Shown piece by piece: positions 34,249 to 44,336 of a DNA stretch of 64,000 nucleotides. Positions within the stretch are counted from its first letter, which is position 1; each line of letters begins with the position of its first letter. The translations under genes were made by a program, and so were the position numbers. The notes under the pieces are model-generated. The model saw nothing but the letters and a program-made list of their open reading frames with translations, did no database searches and was not told the origin of the DNA. Origin of the DNA: Globisporangium splendens (lineage: Eukaryota > Oomycota > Peronosporomycetes > Pythiales > Pythiaceae); the NCBI GenBank assembly GCA_006386115.1, contig VFIW01000009.1, positions 124,001 through 188,000 on the forward strand, written 5' to 3'.

Positions 34249-34710
34249 ATGATCACCACCAGCCACGTCCAGAGCCAATACTTCGTCAACGACGCTCAAA
34301 TCATCCGACTCCCACCATCATCACAACAGCCAGAAAAGAAGACAAAGCGAAGCGGTCGGCCGTGGACCGCAGAGGAGCACAATCGATTCCTCGAAGCCAT
34401 GCAACGGTTTCCATCTGGGCCATGGAAAATCATCGCGTCCTGTGTTGGTACGCGTACGACGCGCCAGACTATGACTCACGCGCAGCGATACAGAGAGAAG
34501 ATCGCTCGACGAAAGCGTACCCTTGCTGATGTAGTACAACTCGGATACGATCCTGCAATCCAGGCTACCAGCTCGAATGAGTTAAGCACCACTGGCCTGG
34601 ATGGCTTCAACTCGAACACAGAAGTAGAGGCTGGAGTTGATCTTGTTCACTTCTCAAGAAGCCAACGATGGTGGAACAAACAGCTGCTTCACTCTCTTGT
34701 GCAAGACTAA
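34249..34710 (+). CDS. Single-repeat Myb protein (copy 4), C-box lost to a stop codon
   Basis: 153 residues. N-box and Myb repeat are identical to copy 3 from residue 5 to about residue 93. The following part diverges (VVQLGYDPAIQATSSNELST). The frame stops at TAA (34708-34710) after LLHSLVQD. Reading past the stop gives EPALLSADDAQWMVENLTCK, clearly the rest of the C-box, so the TAA replaces the conserved Tyr codon of the SYEP motif, preceded by D for S. The DNA-binding part is intact, so a truncated factor that binds DNA but lacks the C-box may be made; alternatively the gene is an early pseudogene. Confidence 0.75.
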   Translation: MITTSHVQSQYFVNDAQIIRLPPSSQQPEKKTKRSGRPWTAEEHNRFLEAMQRFPSGPWKIIASCVGTRTTRQTMTHAQRYREKIARRKRTLADVVQLGYDPAIQATSSNELSTTGLDGFNSNTEVEAGVDLVHFSRSQRWWNKQLLHSLVQD

Positions 34711-35291
34711 GAGCCAGCGCTGCTTTCTGCTGACGATGCTCAGTGGATGGTTGAGAACCTGACTTGCAAGTTTCGAAGTGCTGATGGACTGCAAGTTGCA
34801 ACTCATTAGGCAATTCGTCGACTTGATCTCTCAATACTGTCAACACTGTTGCTTCGAAACCAACCCAGAAATCCATTCTGAATGGGTACGCGCCGTGCCC
34901 CGACCTTTATTGTCAGTCTTGGCGGCTCCTACCCAATTATCAGCGCTCATATATAGATCATTTAGCTCATTCTATCATGCGATAGTATTCTACTTTGTCG
35001 TTGGTAGTTCGTCTTTCGCTCAGTACTCTGTCGAACGCTTTTAACTTTGGGAGAGAACCCTGTAGGTGAATTTTTGCTGATCAGTTGCTTTCGTCAAATT
35101 AGGCGAAGAACTGTAAGTCTTTTGTGTGACTCATTCGAAACCAGAGTCTGGGTGAGACATGTGTGGATCAGAGGCACTGAGCTCAAGGCATTATCCCAAT
35201 ACACCCATCGCGCCACTCTTGGATTTGCGAGATCAGCAACTACGAGAGCTCTGCATGCATCGCGAGCAGCAGCGCGTGGTGCTTGACCTCG
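34711..35291. other. Intergenic between Myb copies 4 and 5
   Basis: Begins with the untranslated C-box remnant of copy 4 (to about 34768). A GCTCATTCTATCATG stretch at about 34971 resembles the start of an Inr. Otherwise no feature. Confidence 0.45.
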
Positions 35292-35798
35292 ATGACTATC
35301 AGCAACCGTATCAAGGATCAATATTTTCTCAATGAGGCGCAGGTGATTCGCATCGCGCCATTGCAGCCCAATGCCACGGAGTCCAGTCGACGAAGCGGCC
35401 GGTCGTGGACCCAGGACGAGCATAACCGCTTCCTCGAAGCGCTTGAGCACTACCCGACAGGACCCTGGAAAACCATTGCCTTGTGTGTCGGGACACGAAC
35501 GACTCGCCAGACGATGTCGCATGGACAGAAGTACCGCGAGAAGATTGCGCGCCGAAAAAAGCGCATGACAGAAGTCGGCCTTTTTGCTGTTCCTCCTCTT
35601 CCGACGGTTCTCGCAACGAGCAATGTGGAGTTACCACGACTGCCCCAGCTAGGAGCTCCTGTGCCTAATGCTCGCCGCTTGAGCGATGACACAACAATGC
35701 ACCAAGGAGACAACCAACATGGAGATTACGCTCGGTTCCCAGGGGCTACTGATTCGTCTTCTGCAATGAGTGAAAGCACCAGGAACCAGGGAAATTAA
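35292..35798 (+). CDS. Single-repeat Myb protein, HAQ(K/R)Y class (copy 5)
   Basis: 168 residues from ATG 35292. N-box MTISNRIKDQYFLNEAQVIR; Myb repeat GRSWTQDEHNRFLEALEHYP, GPWKTIALCVGTRTTRQ, TMSHGQKYREKIARRKKR. The HAQ core is HGQ here, shared only with copy 6. The C-terminal half has no C-box; it is Ser/Asn/Gln-rich and ends ESTRNQGN. It therefore has the DNA-binding part without the putative regulatory end. Confidence 0.82.
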   Translation: MTISNRIKDQYFLNEAQVIRIAPLQPNATESSRRSGRSWTQDEHNRFLEALEHYPTGPWKTIALCVGTRTTRQTMSHGQKYREKIARRKKRMTEVGLFAVPPLPTVLATSNVELPRLPQLGAPVPNARRLSDDTTMHQGDNQHGDYARFPGATDSSSAMSESTRNQGN

Positions 35799-36901
35799 GC
35801 CACTTGACACGGAAGCCTCTATTCAACATCGAAATGTGCCGAAACCCAAAGCATTTGTGATTCTTCGTGGTTCATCGAGCGCGACACCAAATGCAGCGAT
35901 GTGTTTCACACTTGCAGCAGCAACATTGAGTGAAATTTGGTGCTAATGAAATCTCTATAGGCGCTGCACCTATGTTTATGAGAGTAAGCCCGCCACCAAT
36001 CGCTCGCAGGAAGACAACAACGCACACGCTGCTATGCATACAACTTTAAAACCGGTACTACTAATATATGCCATTCATTTCTTGTGTCGTTACTTGTCCA
36101 CAGCGAAAGTATATCATTGCGATAACTTCGTGATGCGTTGCACACCCAGCCACCTCTCTGATGAAGCGCAGTTGCCCCCTTTAAATTACACTCGATACTA
36201 TGGATCACCACCGCATCGCAAAATGGCAGTTGGTGGTGTCTACCTACCTTCAACACATTCCTGAACATATCAGACGCCGCTTGGTGCAACATAAAGCCAT
36301 CAACTCGACACCCACGACGAAGATTCCATCAAAACGATACATCAGCTGATTGTCTTGAGCTTCGTCGGGTCACAGCAATGAGCGGATTTCTGTGCTCTGT
36401 TTCGATGATGGCAAGGAATGATGGTAAACGACCCACACTCTGTTGACTTCAAAGATCCAGCAGCTCATGTGGGTACACTTTATGTGGCTACTTTCCACTA
36501 TCGCAGTGCCCTCGAGCAACGAAAGCACATCACTCACCAACGGACGTAGCTTCACTTTCGTGCTTCGTCCGTTGCCGACCGTCCATGCTGTTATGTGCGT
36601 CACGTGCGCATGTAGGTGACTGCCATGGAATTGAAGTTGATACAGGAAACATGTTGAACTCGACAGAGTGCGTGCCGGCTCGTTCGCATAAGCAGGACAC
36701 CTATTTAGATTGGATTTCGAGCGAATGGCCATCGGTAGACTTTACACTTCCTGAACAATCGAGTTGCTAGCTTAATTCGAGATGAACAGCCGAGTAGGAT
36801 AGCTCCGTACGCTTACTGCCATTGAAACATTTACCTTCTCCTACTCAGACACCAAGTAACCACACCGCACTCACATCCTACGCGCAAGCGCCACCTTCGC
36901 A
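35799..36901. other. Intergenic between Myb copies 5 and 6
   Basis: No gene seen. Short frames on both strands lack motifs or codon bias. Confidence 0.45.
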
Positions 36902-37420
36902 ATGGTTATCACCAATAAAGTTTCCAGCCAGTACTTCGACGACAACGAGCAGCGACTCATCCGGATCGCACAGGAAAAGCAAGATCCGTCCGTTCAGACC
37001 AAGCGAAGCGGCACGCCTTGGACTACGGACGAGCACAATCGCTTCCTTCGCGCTCTCGAGCTGTACCCGTTAGGTCCATGGAAGGTCGTGGCAACGTTCG
37101 TTGGTACACGAACGACGCGGCAAACCATGACCCACGGTCAAAAATACCGTGAGAAAATCGCTCGTCACAAGCGGTCGGCTGAGCAGTTTGAAGCCTTGCG
37201 GCGACTGCATTCCAGCAGAGTAGAGACTCAGGACCACCAGCTCAGCGAAATGAGTGACTCGGCGGCGTTCAACATTGAAGACGATCTCTACCCGTTCACA
37301 GAATTGGATGATCTCTATGACGCGACGCTGACTTCGCTCCTGGAAGCGTACGAGCCACTCGATCTCGACACGACCGACGACGATCTGCTGGCCGAGGACT
37401 TGACATTCGCGCTTTCGTGA
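36902..37420 (+). CDS. Single-repeat Myb protein, HAQ(K/R)Y class (copy 6)
   Basis: 172 residues. N-box MVITNKVSSQYFDDNEQRLI; Myb repeat GTPWTTDEHNRFLRALELYP, GPWKVVATFVGTRTTRQ, TMTHGQKYREKIARHKR. The C-box is present in altered form (LTSLLEAYEPLDLDTTDDD), followed by LLAEDLTFALS. The acidic middle (FNIEDDLYPFTELDDLYDA) is stronger than in the other copies, consistent with an activation region. Confidence 0.85.
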   Translation: MVITNKVSSQYFDDNEQRLIRIAQEKQDPSVQTKRSGTPWTTDEHNRFLRALELYPLGPWKVVATFVGTRTTRQTMTHGQKYREKIARHKRSAEQFEALRRLHSSRVETQDHQLSEMSDSAAFNIEDDLYPFTELDDLYDATLTSLLEAYEPLDLDTTDDDLLAEDLTFALS

Positions 37421-38212
37421 GAGAATGCGAGTCAACTTGGTCCACGTTTACGCCACACGAGTGTTCAGTTCACTCCTTTGGTTTACTCCATTGGTTTACT
37501 CCAGCACATTCACGATCCTAAAACGGTGCAGAGCAGGTCCGACTTGCGCTGGCTCATGCATATTCAGGTCAGAGAAAAAGAACAGCTTGACACTGAACGG
37601 AGTGTCAAACTCCACATGTAACTTTATCAATTTCACCACGTGCAATCCTCATTTTGTCCACGTTTTTGGCCAATCTGCCCGATCCTTCTGCTGTTTTCTT
37701 TTGCTGGAGAGCACAACTGAGACTTCAACCATGTTTTTTATGTCACTTGGTAGAAAGTCGCAAGGTGCACACAAGATTCGCTCTCACTTGGTCTCAATAT
37801 ACTTTGCGTTCGTGTTAGTTCAAGATTCGCGTGTCTCACATTGATTAATCCCTCGGAATCCAGCAAGGATGCGTTTTAAAAATGTGACAAAACATGTTGC
37901 AACTAATCAATTTGATGACAGTTCATCAACCCACACACTTTGAAGAAAAGCATCAGCGCACAAATGAAGCACGCTTTGCCTTTACTTGAGCTGTTCGGCA
38001 CCCGTCGTCCCTGACATCTATTCCTCTGCACATGCTTATGAACTCATCGTTTTATTCTTCGATCGCGTTCCGTACAAATGTCGTCAAACTTGTGCATTTC
38101 CCGTTCTTTGCCGCTGCGGAATTCAAAACAAAGAAGCTACAACCCCGTCCCAGGATTCACACCCCGTGCACGCCAAACGCTTCGTGGCTCACGTGCATCT
38201 CTGACACTCATA
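37421..38212. other. Intergenic upstream of PX-RING copy B
   Basis: No gene seen; weak 100-140-residue frames only. It precedes the tandem promoter duplication. Confidence 0.45.
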
Positions 38213-38690
38213 TTTTAATCACAGAGAGATTAAGAATCACTCATGTGGGATTTCCCTGTCTTTGTTGCCATGGTGGAACTAAAACAAAGAGGAAGTTCAG
38301 CCAGTGCCACCTCCATTGTCCCGCACGCATCCTCTCGAGATTCGCGCGCTTCATCTACATACGCTGCACAACCGCTCGTTCGTCCATGGCATCTCTTGTC
38401 GGGGGTTCTTTCCTCTTGAGGTCTTTGCGTGCGTTCTCGGACGCTGTCGTTTAATCACAGGAGAGATTAAGGGTCACTCAAATTGGGACTCTGTCTGTCT
38501 TTGCGACAGCAATAAAACTAAAAGAAGAAGGAACCACATCTCCATCGCCCAGTCGACTTCCTCTCAAGATTCCAGCTCCACTGCGACGCCTATGCGCCAG
38601 TGTTCCATTTCTCCATTGCATCTTTCGGCGGTAAGTTCTCAATGCTGAAGCCACACGCGTGCGTTCTCTCGTCCCCTCCCCCAATCCTCT
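38213..38690 (+). repeat. Diverged tandem duplication (unit about 236 bp) upstream of PX-RING copy B
   Basis: Two head-to-tail units, 38214-38449 and 38450-38690. Matching stretches in order: TTTAATCACAGAGAGATTAA versus TTTAATCACAGGAGAGATTA; CTGTCTTTG; AACTAAAA; CCTCTCGAGATTC versus CCTCTCAAGATTC; CATGGCATCT versus CATTGCATCT; GTGCGTTCTC in both. Each unit opens with a small TTAATC..GATTAA inverted repeat. The units end about 150 bases before the PX-RING ATG, so they lie in its promoter or 5' UTR. Confidence 0.7.
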
Positions 38691-38842
38691 CGTTCATTTC
38701 TTCGAGAACTCGGTGCGTTTCGTCTTTCGCACTCCCCGCGTTGCCATATTCTCTCGATCACTTTGGAAATCGCCGTCTTGAAGATAGACAAAAGAGGATA
38801 CATACCAACCAGCATCATCATCATCATTAAAGAATCGCCAGC

Positions 38843-39787
38843 ATGGAGGCCAAGTTGCTGGTATCAAGCGGGTTGTTCCGCGAGTCGCAGTTCCGCAGGC
38901 TGTTCAAGGCGCGCCACCACGAGATCAACGCCATGGAGGTCCGTACGCACGCGCTGCCGATCGCGCTCGTGAGCGACCCGACGACGCCGCGCTTCACGAT
39001 GTACGCGCTGCAGATCCAGAGCTCGCTGCGCCGCGAGCCGTGCGCGTGGACGCTCGAGAAGCGCTACTCCGAGTTCGTGGCGTTCCGCGCGCAGTACTTG
39101 CGCCACATCCGCGAGTGGGAGTCTGCCGTGGGTTTCTCGACGATCAAGAACTCGCTCGCGCTTGTGCTCGTCTCGAACGCGCTGCGCAAGCCGATTACGC
39201 CCACGTTCCCGCGCAAGCACATGCGCTGCGACACGGACGAGATCATCCGCGCGCGCCGTATGGGGCTCCAGGCGTTCGTGCGCAAGCTGCTCGACACGTA
39301 CGCAGATCTCTCGGTGTACATGGCGACGGGCCACGGCACGGTGCAGCACGGACACGAGCAATTGCGCACCATGTTCACGGAATTGGAGCAGTTTCTCGAG
39401 ATCCCTGAAGCGCTGAAGGAGATTGAGCGCGTCCAAGTCGCCGCGATTCTGTCGCTTCAGGACGTCGAGGAAGACCAAGTTGATGAGGATGACGCAGAGC
39501 GTCCTGAAGATGACGAGAGTGACGAGAAGGACACAGAGACGAACGGCGGACGCGTGGTGTGCTGCATTTGCTTGGCGAAGCGATCGCGCTGCCACAACGA
39601 GCAGCAGCGCGATGGCAGCGCGCAGATGATGGTCAAGTTGCCGTGCAACCACCAGTTCCACGAAGACTGCGTCATCGACTGGTTCAACGCGAGTCCGACG
39701 TGTCCACTGTGTCGACGCACGTCCATCGCGGTTGCGTCGGTGCCTGCAATGCCCGAGCTGGCATCGCACGAGGTGACTGTCAGTTAA
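38843..39787 (+). CDS. PX-RING protein (copy B)
   Basis: 314 residues, single exon, strongly GC-biased codons (a long antisense frame at 38864-39832 is its shadow). Layout as copy A: N-terminal RRLFKARHHEINAMEVRTH, PX domain at about 48-160 (EKRYSEFVAFRAQYLRHIRE, FPRKHMRCDTDEIIRARRMG, LQAFVRKLLDTYADLSVY), a highly acidic linker (VEEDQVDEDDAERPEDDESD) and RING-H2 at about 240-290 (CCICLAKR.., LPCNHQFHEDC, CPLC). Both the phosphoinositide-contact residues and the eight zinc ligands are in place, so it should be functional. Codon bias is much stronger than in copies A and C, suggesting high expression. Confidence 0.87.
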   Translation: MEAKLLVSSGLFRESQFRRLFKARHHEINAMEVRTHALPIALVSDPTTPRFTMYALQIQSSLRREPCAWTLEKRYSEFVAFRAQYLRHIREWESAVGFSTIKNSLALVLVSNALRKPITPTFPRKHMRCDTDEIIRARRMGLQAFVRKLLDTYADLSVYMATGHGTVQHGHEQLRTMFTELEQFLEIPEALKEIERVQVAAILSLQDVEEDQVDEDDAERPEDDESDEKDTETNGGRVVCCICLAKRSRCHNEQQRDGSAQMMVKLPCNHQFHEDCVIDWFNASPTCPLCRRTSIAVASVPAMPELASHEVTVS

Positions 39788-41552
39788 ACAGCATGACGCG
39801 TCGGCAAAAGAAAACACAATGGAGGGGTGCAATCAATGCGTCCATGCGTCGTTCATCTGCAACATTTATCGAAACAAAAGGAAAAAAGCAAAAGCACCAG
39901 CATGGCGCATCGAGGAAAGGTGAAAACGGCTGCTAGCTGACAGCTTTCGGTGGCTAATGATCGATGCCGACGACGGATTCCCCGACAATCCACGCGCATT
40001 GCTGTCTGACAGGAAGTCGAAGTCTCGGATATCTTGCAGGTTACAGCGCAGCCGTGCAGTTTATCAGTTTGTGTGTGTGTCTATTTAATGGGATATCTGG
40101 CATATCAATGTAAAACAGTGAGTTTCGCTGGTTTTTGACGCGGAAAAGACGAGTCTTAAGCCGCTAGTGCTTTGCTCGATACCACGCCGACGCGTTTCGC
40201 TGCACTCTGCTCCTTTGTTTCTTTTATTTCTTGCCTGATTGTTCTATTTACCTGGTATCAGACTCCATCGTCGAGGATTCTCAAAATTTGCATCCTTAGA
40301 GACAAAACAGCAGCGGGTGCATGCGGATCATTCACGCCATATACCGTGGTTCATTACGAAGTTGACTGGCGGATGCAAACGCACGTACCTGGGTTTGTAG
40401 GTTTCGGGTGCTGAATTCGTTGTTTCTCGCTGAATTTTGCACCTGCACCGCAACCTGCGAACAGCTTTCCAGAAATCGCGATCGTGCACTTCGCAACGTC
40501 GTATCATCGCTGTCGGCTCACAATATAATCTGTCGGATGACGCGCGGACCGCAATCCGTCAATTCGTATCACAAGATGACTCGGTCGCGTGGTTTTAGCA
40601 AGCAGGTTCTCTTTCCGGCAACTTGAAACCATTCTTCACTCGAGTTGTGTGTGTCATTTGGCACGTCAGTCGAACTGTGCACAGCTGAGGCAATGCACAC
40701 TTTCTCTCCCTTTCTCCAATTCCTCGTTATCGCAAATGACGCCTCGAAAAGCACGTTGCTTCATGCCGTTCCCACGCATATCAGCGCATTGAGCTGCTTG
40801 TTGAACGAAACGCTTGCGAGTGTGGAACGACAGAAGCACCAGTGTTTCGTCGACGCTTCTGAATCGGACGCGACCTTCACTCAACGAACAAGCGGCCACT
40901 TCATCCGCTCGTCATCTCGCAGTCGCAAGGTTCTCACCGAAGGCGACTTGGGCACTTGTGGCCATGCCGCATGGAGACTCGTTTGTGGCTCAAAAGTATC
41001 TTTTTCAGCACCTTCCTCGAATGTTCGCCACTCTGAACTGCAAAAAGCATGCGACATGAACAATGTCCTAAAAATTGATGCCTAATGTAAACAGGTAATC
41101 AAACCTGGAGATATCTGATAACAAAGTCAAACAGAATACCCCTCTATAATTAATTAGGAGGTATTTTTGCACGTCCAGAGTTCAGTCCGACCATCACTCG
41201 TACAGAATCCCTTTTTTGCAGCAATGGATATTGGACAGCTCACCTCATCGTCGTCTTCATGCGCAGTTCTGATCTTCGCTGCTGGACGTTATGTCGCAAT
41301 TGAGCCACCTCCAAAGCAGCGACGATGAGCGCGTCCGTTCAGTGAACTCCACCAAGATCCTGCTTGGAGCGCGCACATAGCGCTCTTATGGCGATGGGCA
41401 GCTGGAGAACGAAGCCATTCTTCTGCGATCCTCCATCGGCATTTCCCAATTCGACTTCATTCGAGCCAACGTGCGACGAAGAAGTATATTCAGCAACCCC
41501 ACTCGTTCCTATTAGGCACGAGTACATATCCCGATCTTCAGTCAAGTGTTTC
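39788..41552. other. Intergenic, gene-poor
   Basis: A 146-residue plus-strand frame (40645-41085) lacks motifs; I do not support it. The rest is AT-rich with short frames. Confidence 0.4.
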
Positions 41553-42206
41553 ATGACCATCACAAGTCGTGTGAAGGACGAACTTTTTGAGACCGACGAG
41601 CGCCGACCGATTCGACTTGCACCGACGTTTGTGCAGCCGCGATCCAGTGATGATGACTTACCAGCGATCAAGAGCAGAGGCATCCCGTGGTCTGAAGACG
41701 AGCACGAGCGGTTCCTCGATGCGCTCGCGCAGTACCCGTACGGTCCCTGGAAGAAGATCGCCGAGCTGATCGGGACGCGCACGGCACGACAAGCGATGTC
41801 GCATGCCCAGAAGTATCGCCAGAAGATCAACCGACGGAAACGATACGTTGCCAAACAGAAAAGCAAACAGGACAAAGAGCAGTCTCCTGCCAGCGCCGGA
41901 CCTACAAGAGCGAGAGCAATAACTGGTCCCGCCAGCCAACAGACTACGCTTTCATCCAGATACGAGATGCCACCACCGGAAGTGCCGCGTCTCCAAGCGT
42001 ATGTCGATACATCAGAGCTACCATTCGGGACAAGCTTCGCTGAAACGGAGCGAACGATCCCCGCGACATCATTTGCGCATGTCAATGCATTCGACGCTGT
42101 TTACCCGCTATTTTGGAACCCGATGTTCGTTCGAGCTCCTGCGACTGCAGGTTCTGCAGATCACCAAACCCACGACGAGAGTGATTTTTTGGATTTCGTC
42201 GTTTAG
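41553..42206 (+). CDS. Single-repeat Myb protein, SHAQKY class (copy 7)
   Basis: 217 residues from ATG 41553, where the family start motif MTITSRVKDELFETDERRPI begins; the open frame upstream is unlike the paralogs. Myb repeat: GIPWSEDEHERFLDALAQYP, GPWKKIAELIGTRTARQ, AMSHAQKYRQKINRRKR, with the canonical SHAQKY. The rest differs from copies 1-6: a Pro/Ser-rich middle and an end NPMFVRAPATAGSADHQTHD, then ESDFLDFVV. No C-box. It belongs to a more diverged branch together with copies 8 and 9. Confidence 0.83.
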   Translation: MTITSRVKDELFETDERRPIRLAPTFVQPRSSDDDLPAIKSRGIPWSEDEHERFLDALAQYPYGPWKKIAELIGTRTARQAMSHAQKYRQKINRRKRYVAKQKSKQDKEQSPASAGPTRARAITGPASQQTTLSSRYEMPPPEVPRLQAYVDTSELPFGTSFAETERTIPATSFAHVNAFDAVYPLFWNPMFVRAPATAGSADHQTHDESDFLDFVV

Positions 42207-43067
42207 CCTATTGAAAGTTCCGTCAAGTAGCAAAAAAAGACACACAACTGAAGGCAATGGAACCTTCAGTCTCAAGAAAGACCACCTCATGAAAGAAGAT
42301 GCAAACAAACATATTATTATAAGCGTCGCCTTGATGAACTTGAGTAATGTTACACCGTCGTTTTCTGACTTCACCAAATACATGGCATTGAAACATAAGC
42401 GCAGTGAATGTTTTCTTTTCGTACGCAGTTCTGTCTTGAGAGCAGAGATTCTGATTGATCATCGTTGCTTCCACTCTGTGTTGGGGGCGTGGGGAGGCAG
42501 GTTCGACTAAGTTCAACAATACTGTACTCACTTTCACCACTATAGGGTATCTCGTCAAAGGAATCTGCAAACAACTGAAACTGAGGATCGGCGGCAGCAT
42601 CACGCACCTGCTGGTGGTGTATCCTTCTGCTGATGCCTTGCGCTGAACCCTCATGCCGGTCTGGGTCTTGCACGACGACAACACCAATACAGATGGACAC
42701 TTTGCAGAATACTGGGCTCTAAACCCATCGATTCTCTTGGTCTCGTCCCTGTTGCTGCCAAGTGTACAATAAACTTTACAGAACGAGGCAGACACGCAAT
42801 GAGTTCCATCGCTCAATAGAGTTATTTTTTTTTCCATCGAACAGACGACCGACCAGGTGGCACACGCGTGCTTTTTACGCTCTATCTCTTACTTCTCCGC
42901 GACGAAGATACTTTTGTCAAAATGCTCGACCAGCATCTCCCCGATCAGTGCCGCAAACCAGCTGTATCCTTGCCGCAGAAAACCGTGACGAAAATGGCAG
43001 CTAGTAAGAAGTGACAGCGGCTGACGATCCCAGTAAGGCTCACTGGCACCTCCATGCCTTCAACAGT
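42207..43067. other. Intergenic and 5' end of the left START repeat arm
   Basis: From about 42899 the sequence belongs to the inverted repeat shared with 45293-46735. Before that, no gene seen. Confidence 0.45.
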
Positions 43068-43085
43068 GCTCATTCTCTAATTTCC
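43068..43085 (+). promoter_or_regulatory. Oomycete Inr-FPR core promoter match (START copy A)
   Basis: GCTCATTCTCTAATTTCC lies 33 bases before ATG 43119 and matches the oomycete initiator plus FPR. It is conserved without change in the inverted copy. Confidence 0.65.
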
Positions 43086-43118
43086 TCTCACTCGGATCCA
43101 TCTCACTGCTCACTGGTC

Positions 43119-44336
43119 ATGTTCCCGTTGCCAACCAATACGTTTCCGCACATCGAGCTCTCCGACAAAGACACTCATACTCTCGAGGCACTCGGGGATT
43201 TCTTTGTCCAAGAAACGATCCAGAAGTACCAGGAGCATCGACACGTCAGCAAGGGCATCGTCGACACCAACAAATGGAAGAAGGTCAAGCAACGCGAGGA
43301 CGTACGTGTCTACCGCGAGCGATGCCCATCGCACGACACTAGCGAAGAAGCTAGCTCGGGAACTTTGCGCGTGATGCCAAAGATGATGACCGTTGGTACG
43401 ATCCGTGGCAACCTCGATGATGTCATGTACGGAGTGGTCAATGTTACTCCAGATGCAATGAAGCTCAAGTCTGCGTACGTCGAAGACGGGTTTGTCGACT
43501 GGGGTAACCTCGCATGTCTGATCAAGCCCACACCCGAGAACCCATTTCGAGAGCTCAGCATCAAGTGGACGGTCAAGGGTCACTCGCTTCTGATCGGCGC
43601 TGTCATGCGTGCTCGAGACAACATTTACATCGAGTCGACTGGGATCACGGAGACTAAAGATGGAGAGCGAATTGGGTACCATCTACAGCACTCTGTTGAT
43701 CTGCCTGAAGCACGAGAGCTCCACGAATACAACATTGTGCGCATGAAGATCTCGTTTTGCCACTTGTATCGCCAGCGCAAGGAAGGCGTCGTTGACGTGT
43801 TTATTCACGGCGTGATGTGCCCCATGGGCGACGCCCCGGTGAGTCTCTCAGCAATTACGGCTGCAGAAGTCTCCGTGTCTGTGTGGAAAAACATGCACTG
43901 CGCGACAATGAAGAAGCTCGCGTGGCTTGTGCGCAATAACAAACCGACGGCAACTGCAGCTCAGCGAGGCTCGTCATGTGGGGTATGCACAAAGAATTTG
44001 AATTCTAGTTTCAGCATGACCAGTCAGAAAGATCGAACTTGCCGCTTGTGCCTGGAACCGACGTGCTCCCGGTGCCGCGAGACCCACACGATCTGCTTCA
44101 CGTCCACGTTCTCAGAAAGCGTGATTAAGCGCAAGATGCAGTTTTGCACGAGCTGCTTGAAACGTGCGAGTCGCACGAATCCAATCGAAATCGCGGTCTC
44201 GGAGATGTCAGAAGGCGAACAAGAGGTCTCCTACATCAGTAGTCCGAGCATCATTAGTACCACCATGTCGGGTTCGTCCAAGTCGTCTGCGGAAACGTCT
44301 TCGCAATTGCTCTCACTGTCATACTTGTATGAGTGA
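43119..44336 (+). CDS. START-domain protein with FYVE-like zinc finger (copy A)
   Basis: 405 residues, single exon. Residues about 40-275 read as a START-like lipid-binding fold as found in many oomycete START-FYVE proteins (WKKVKQREDVRVYRER, MTVGTIRGNLDDVMYGV, CLIKPTPENPFRELSIKWTV, YIESTGITETKDGERIGYHL). A cysteine-rich finger follows at about 287-350: CGVC, CRLC, CSRC, CTSC pairs, related to FYVE but without a clear basic R(R/K)HHCR patch, so PI3P binding is uncertain. The tail is Ser-rich. It differs from copy B at only four residues: A24, C69, T82 and R84 here. Likely a cytosolic or endosomal lipid sensor or carrier; the ligand is unknown. Confidence 0.82.
   Translation: MFPLPTNTFPHIELSDKDTHTLEALGDFFVQETIQKYQEHRHVSKGIVDTNKWKKVKQREDVRVYRERCPSHDTSEEASSGTLRVMPKMMTVGTIRGNLDDVMYGVVNVTPDAMKLKSAYVEDGFVDWGNLACLIKPTPENPFRELSIKWTVKGHSLLIGAVMRARDNIYIESTGITETKDGERIGYHLQHSVDLPEARELHEYNIVRMKISFCHLYRQRKEGVVDVFIHGVMCPMGDAPVSLSAITAAEVSVSVWKNMHCATMKKLAWLVRNNKPTATAAQRGSSCGVCTKNLNSSFSMTSQKDRTCRLCLEPTCSRCRETHTICFTSTFSESVIKRKMQFCTSCLKRASRTNPIEIAVSEMSEGEQEVSYISSPSIISTTMSGSSKSSAETSSQLLSLSYLYE

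Larger units (their letters stand above)
42899..44336 (+). repeat. Left arm of a 1.4-kb inverted duplication
   Basis: Nearly identical to the reverse complement of 45293-46735. It starts near GACGAAGATAC (42900) and ends exactly at the stop codon of the START gene, after which the two sides differ. About 960 bases separate the arms. Confidence 0.88.

Noticed and set aside
38864..39832. 322-residue minus-strand open frame opposite PX-RING copy B
   Set aside because: Arg/Ala/Leu-rich shadow of a GC-biased gene; the plus strand has clear PX and RING motifs.
40645..41085. 146-residue plus-strand frame
   Set aside because: Low-complexity composition without motif; neighbouring frames are equally open.
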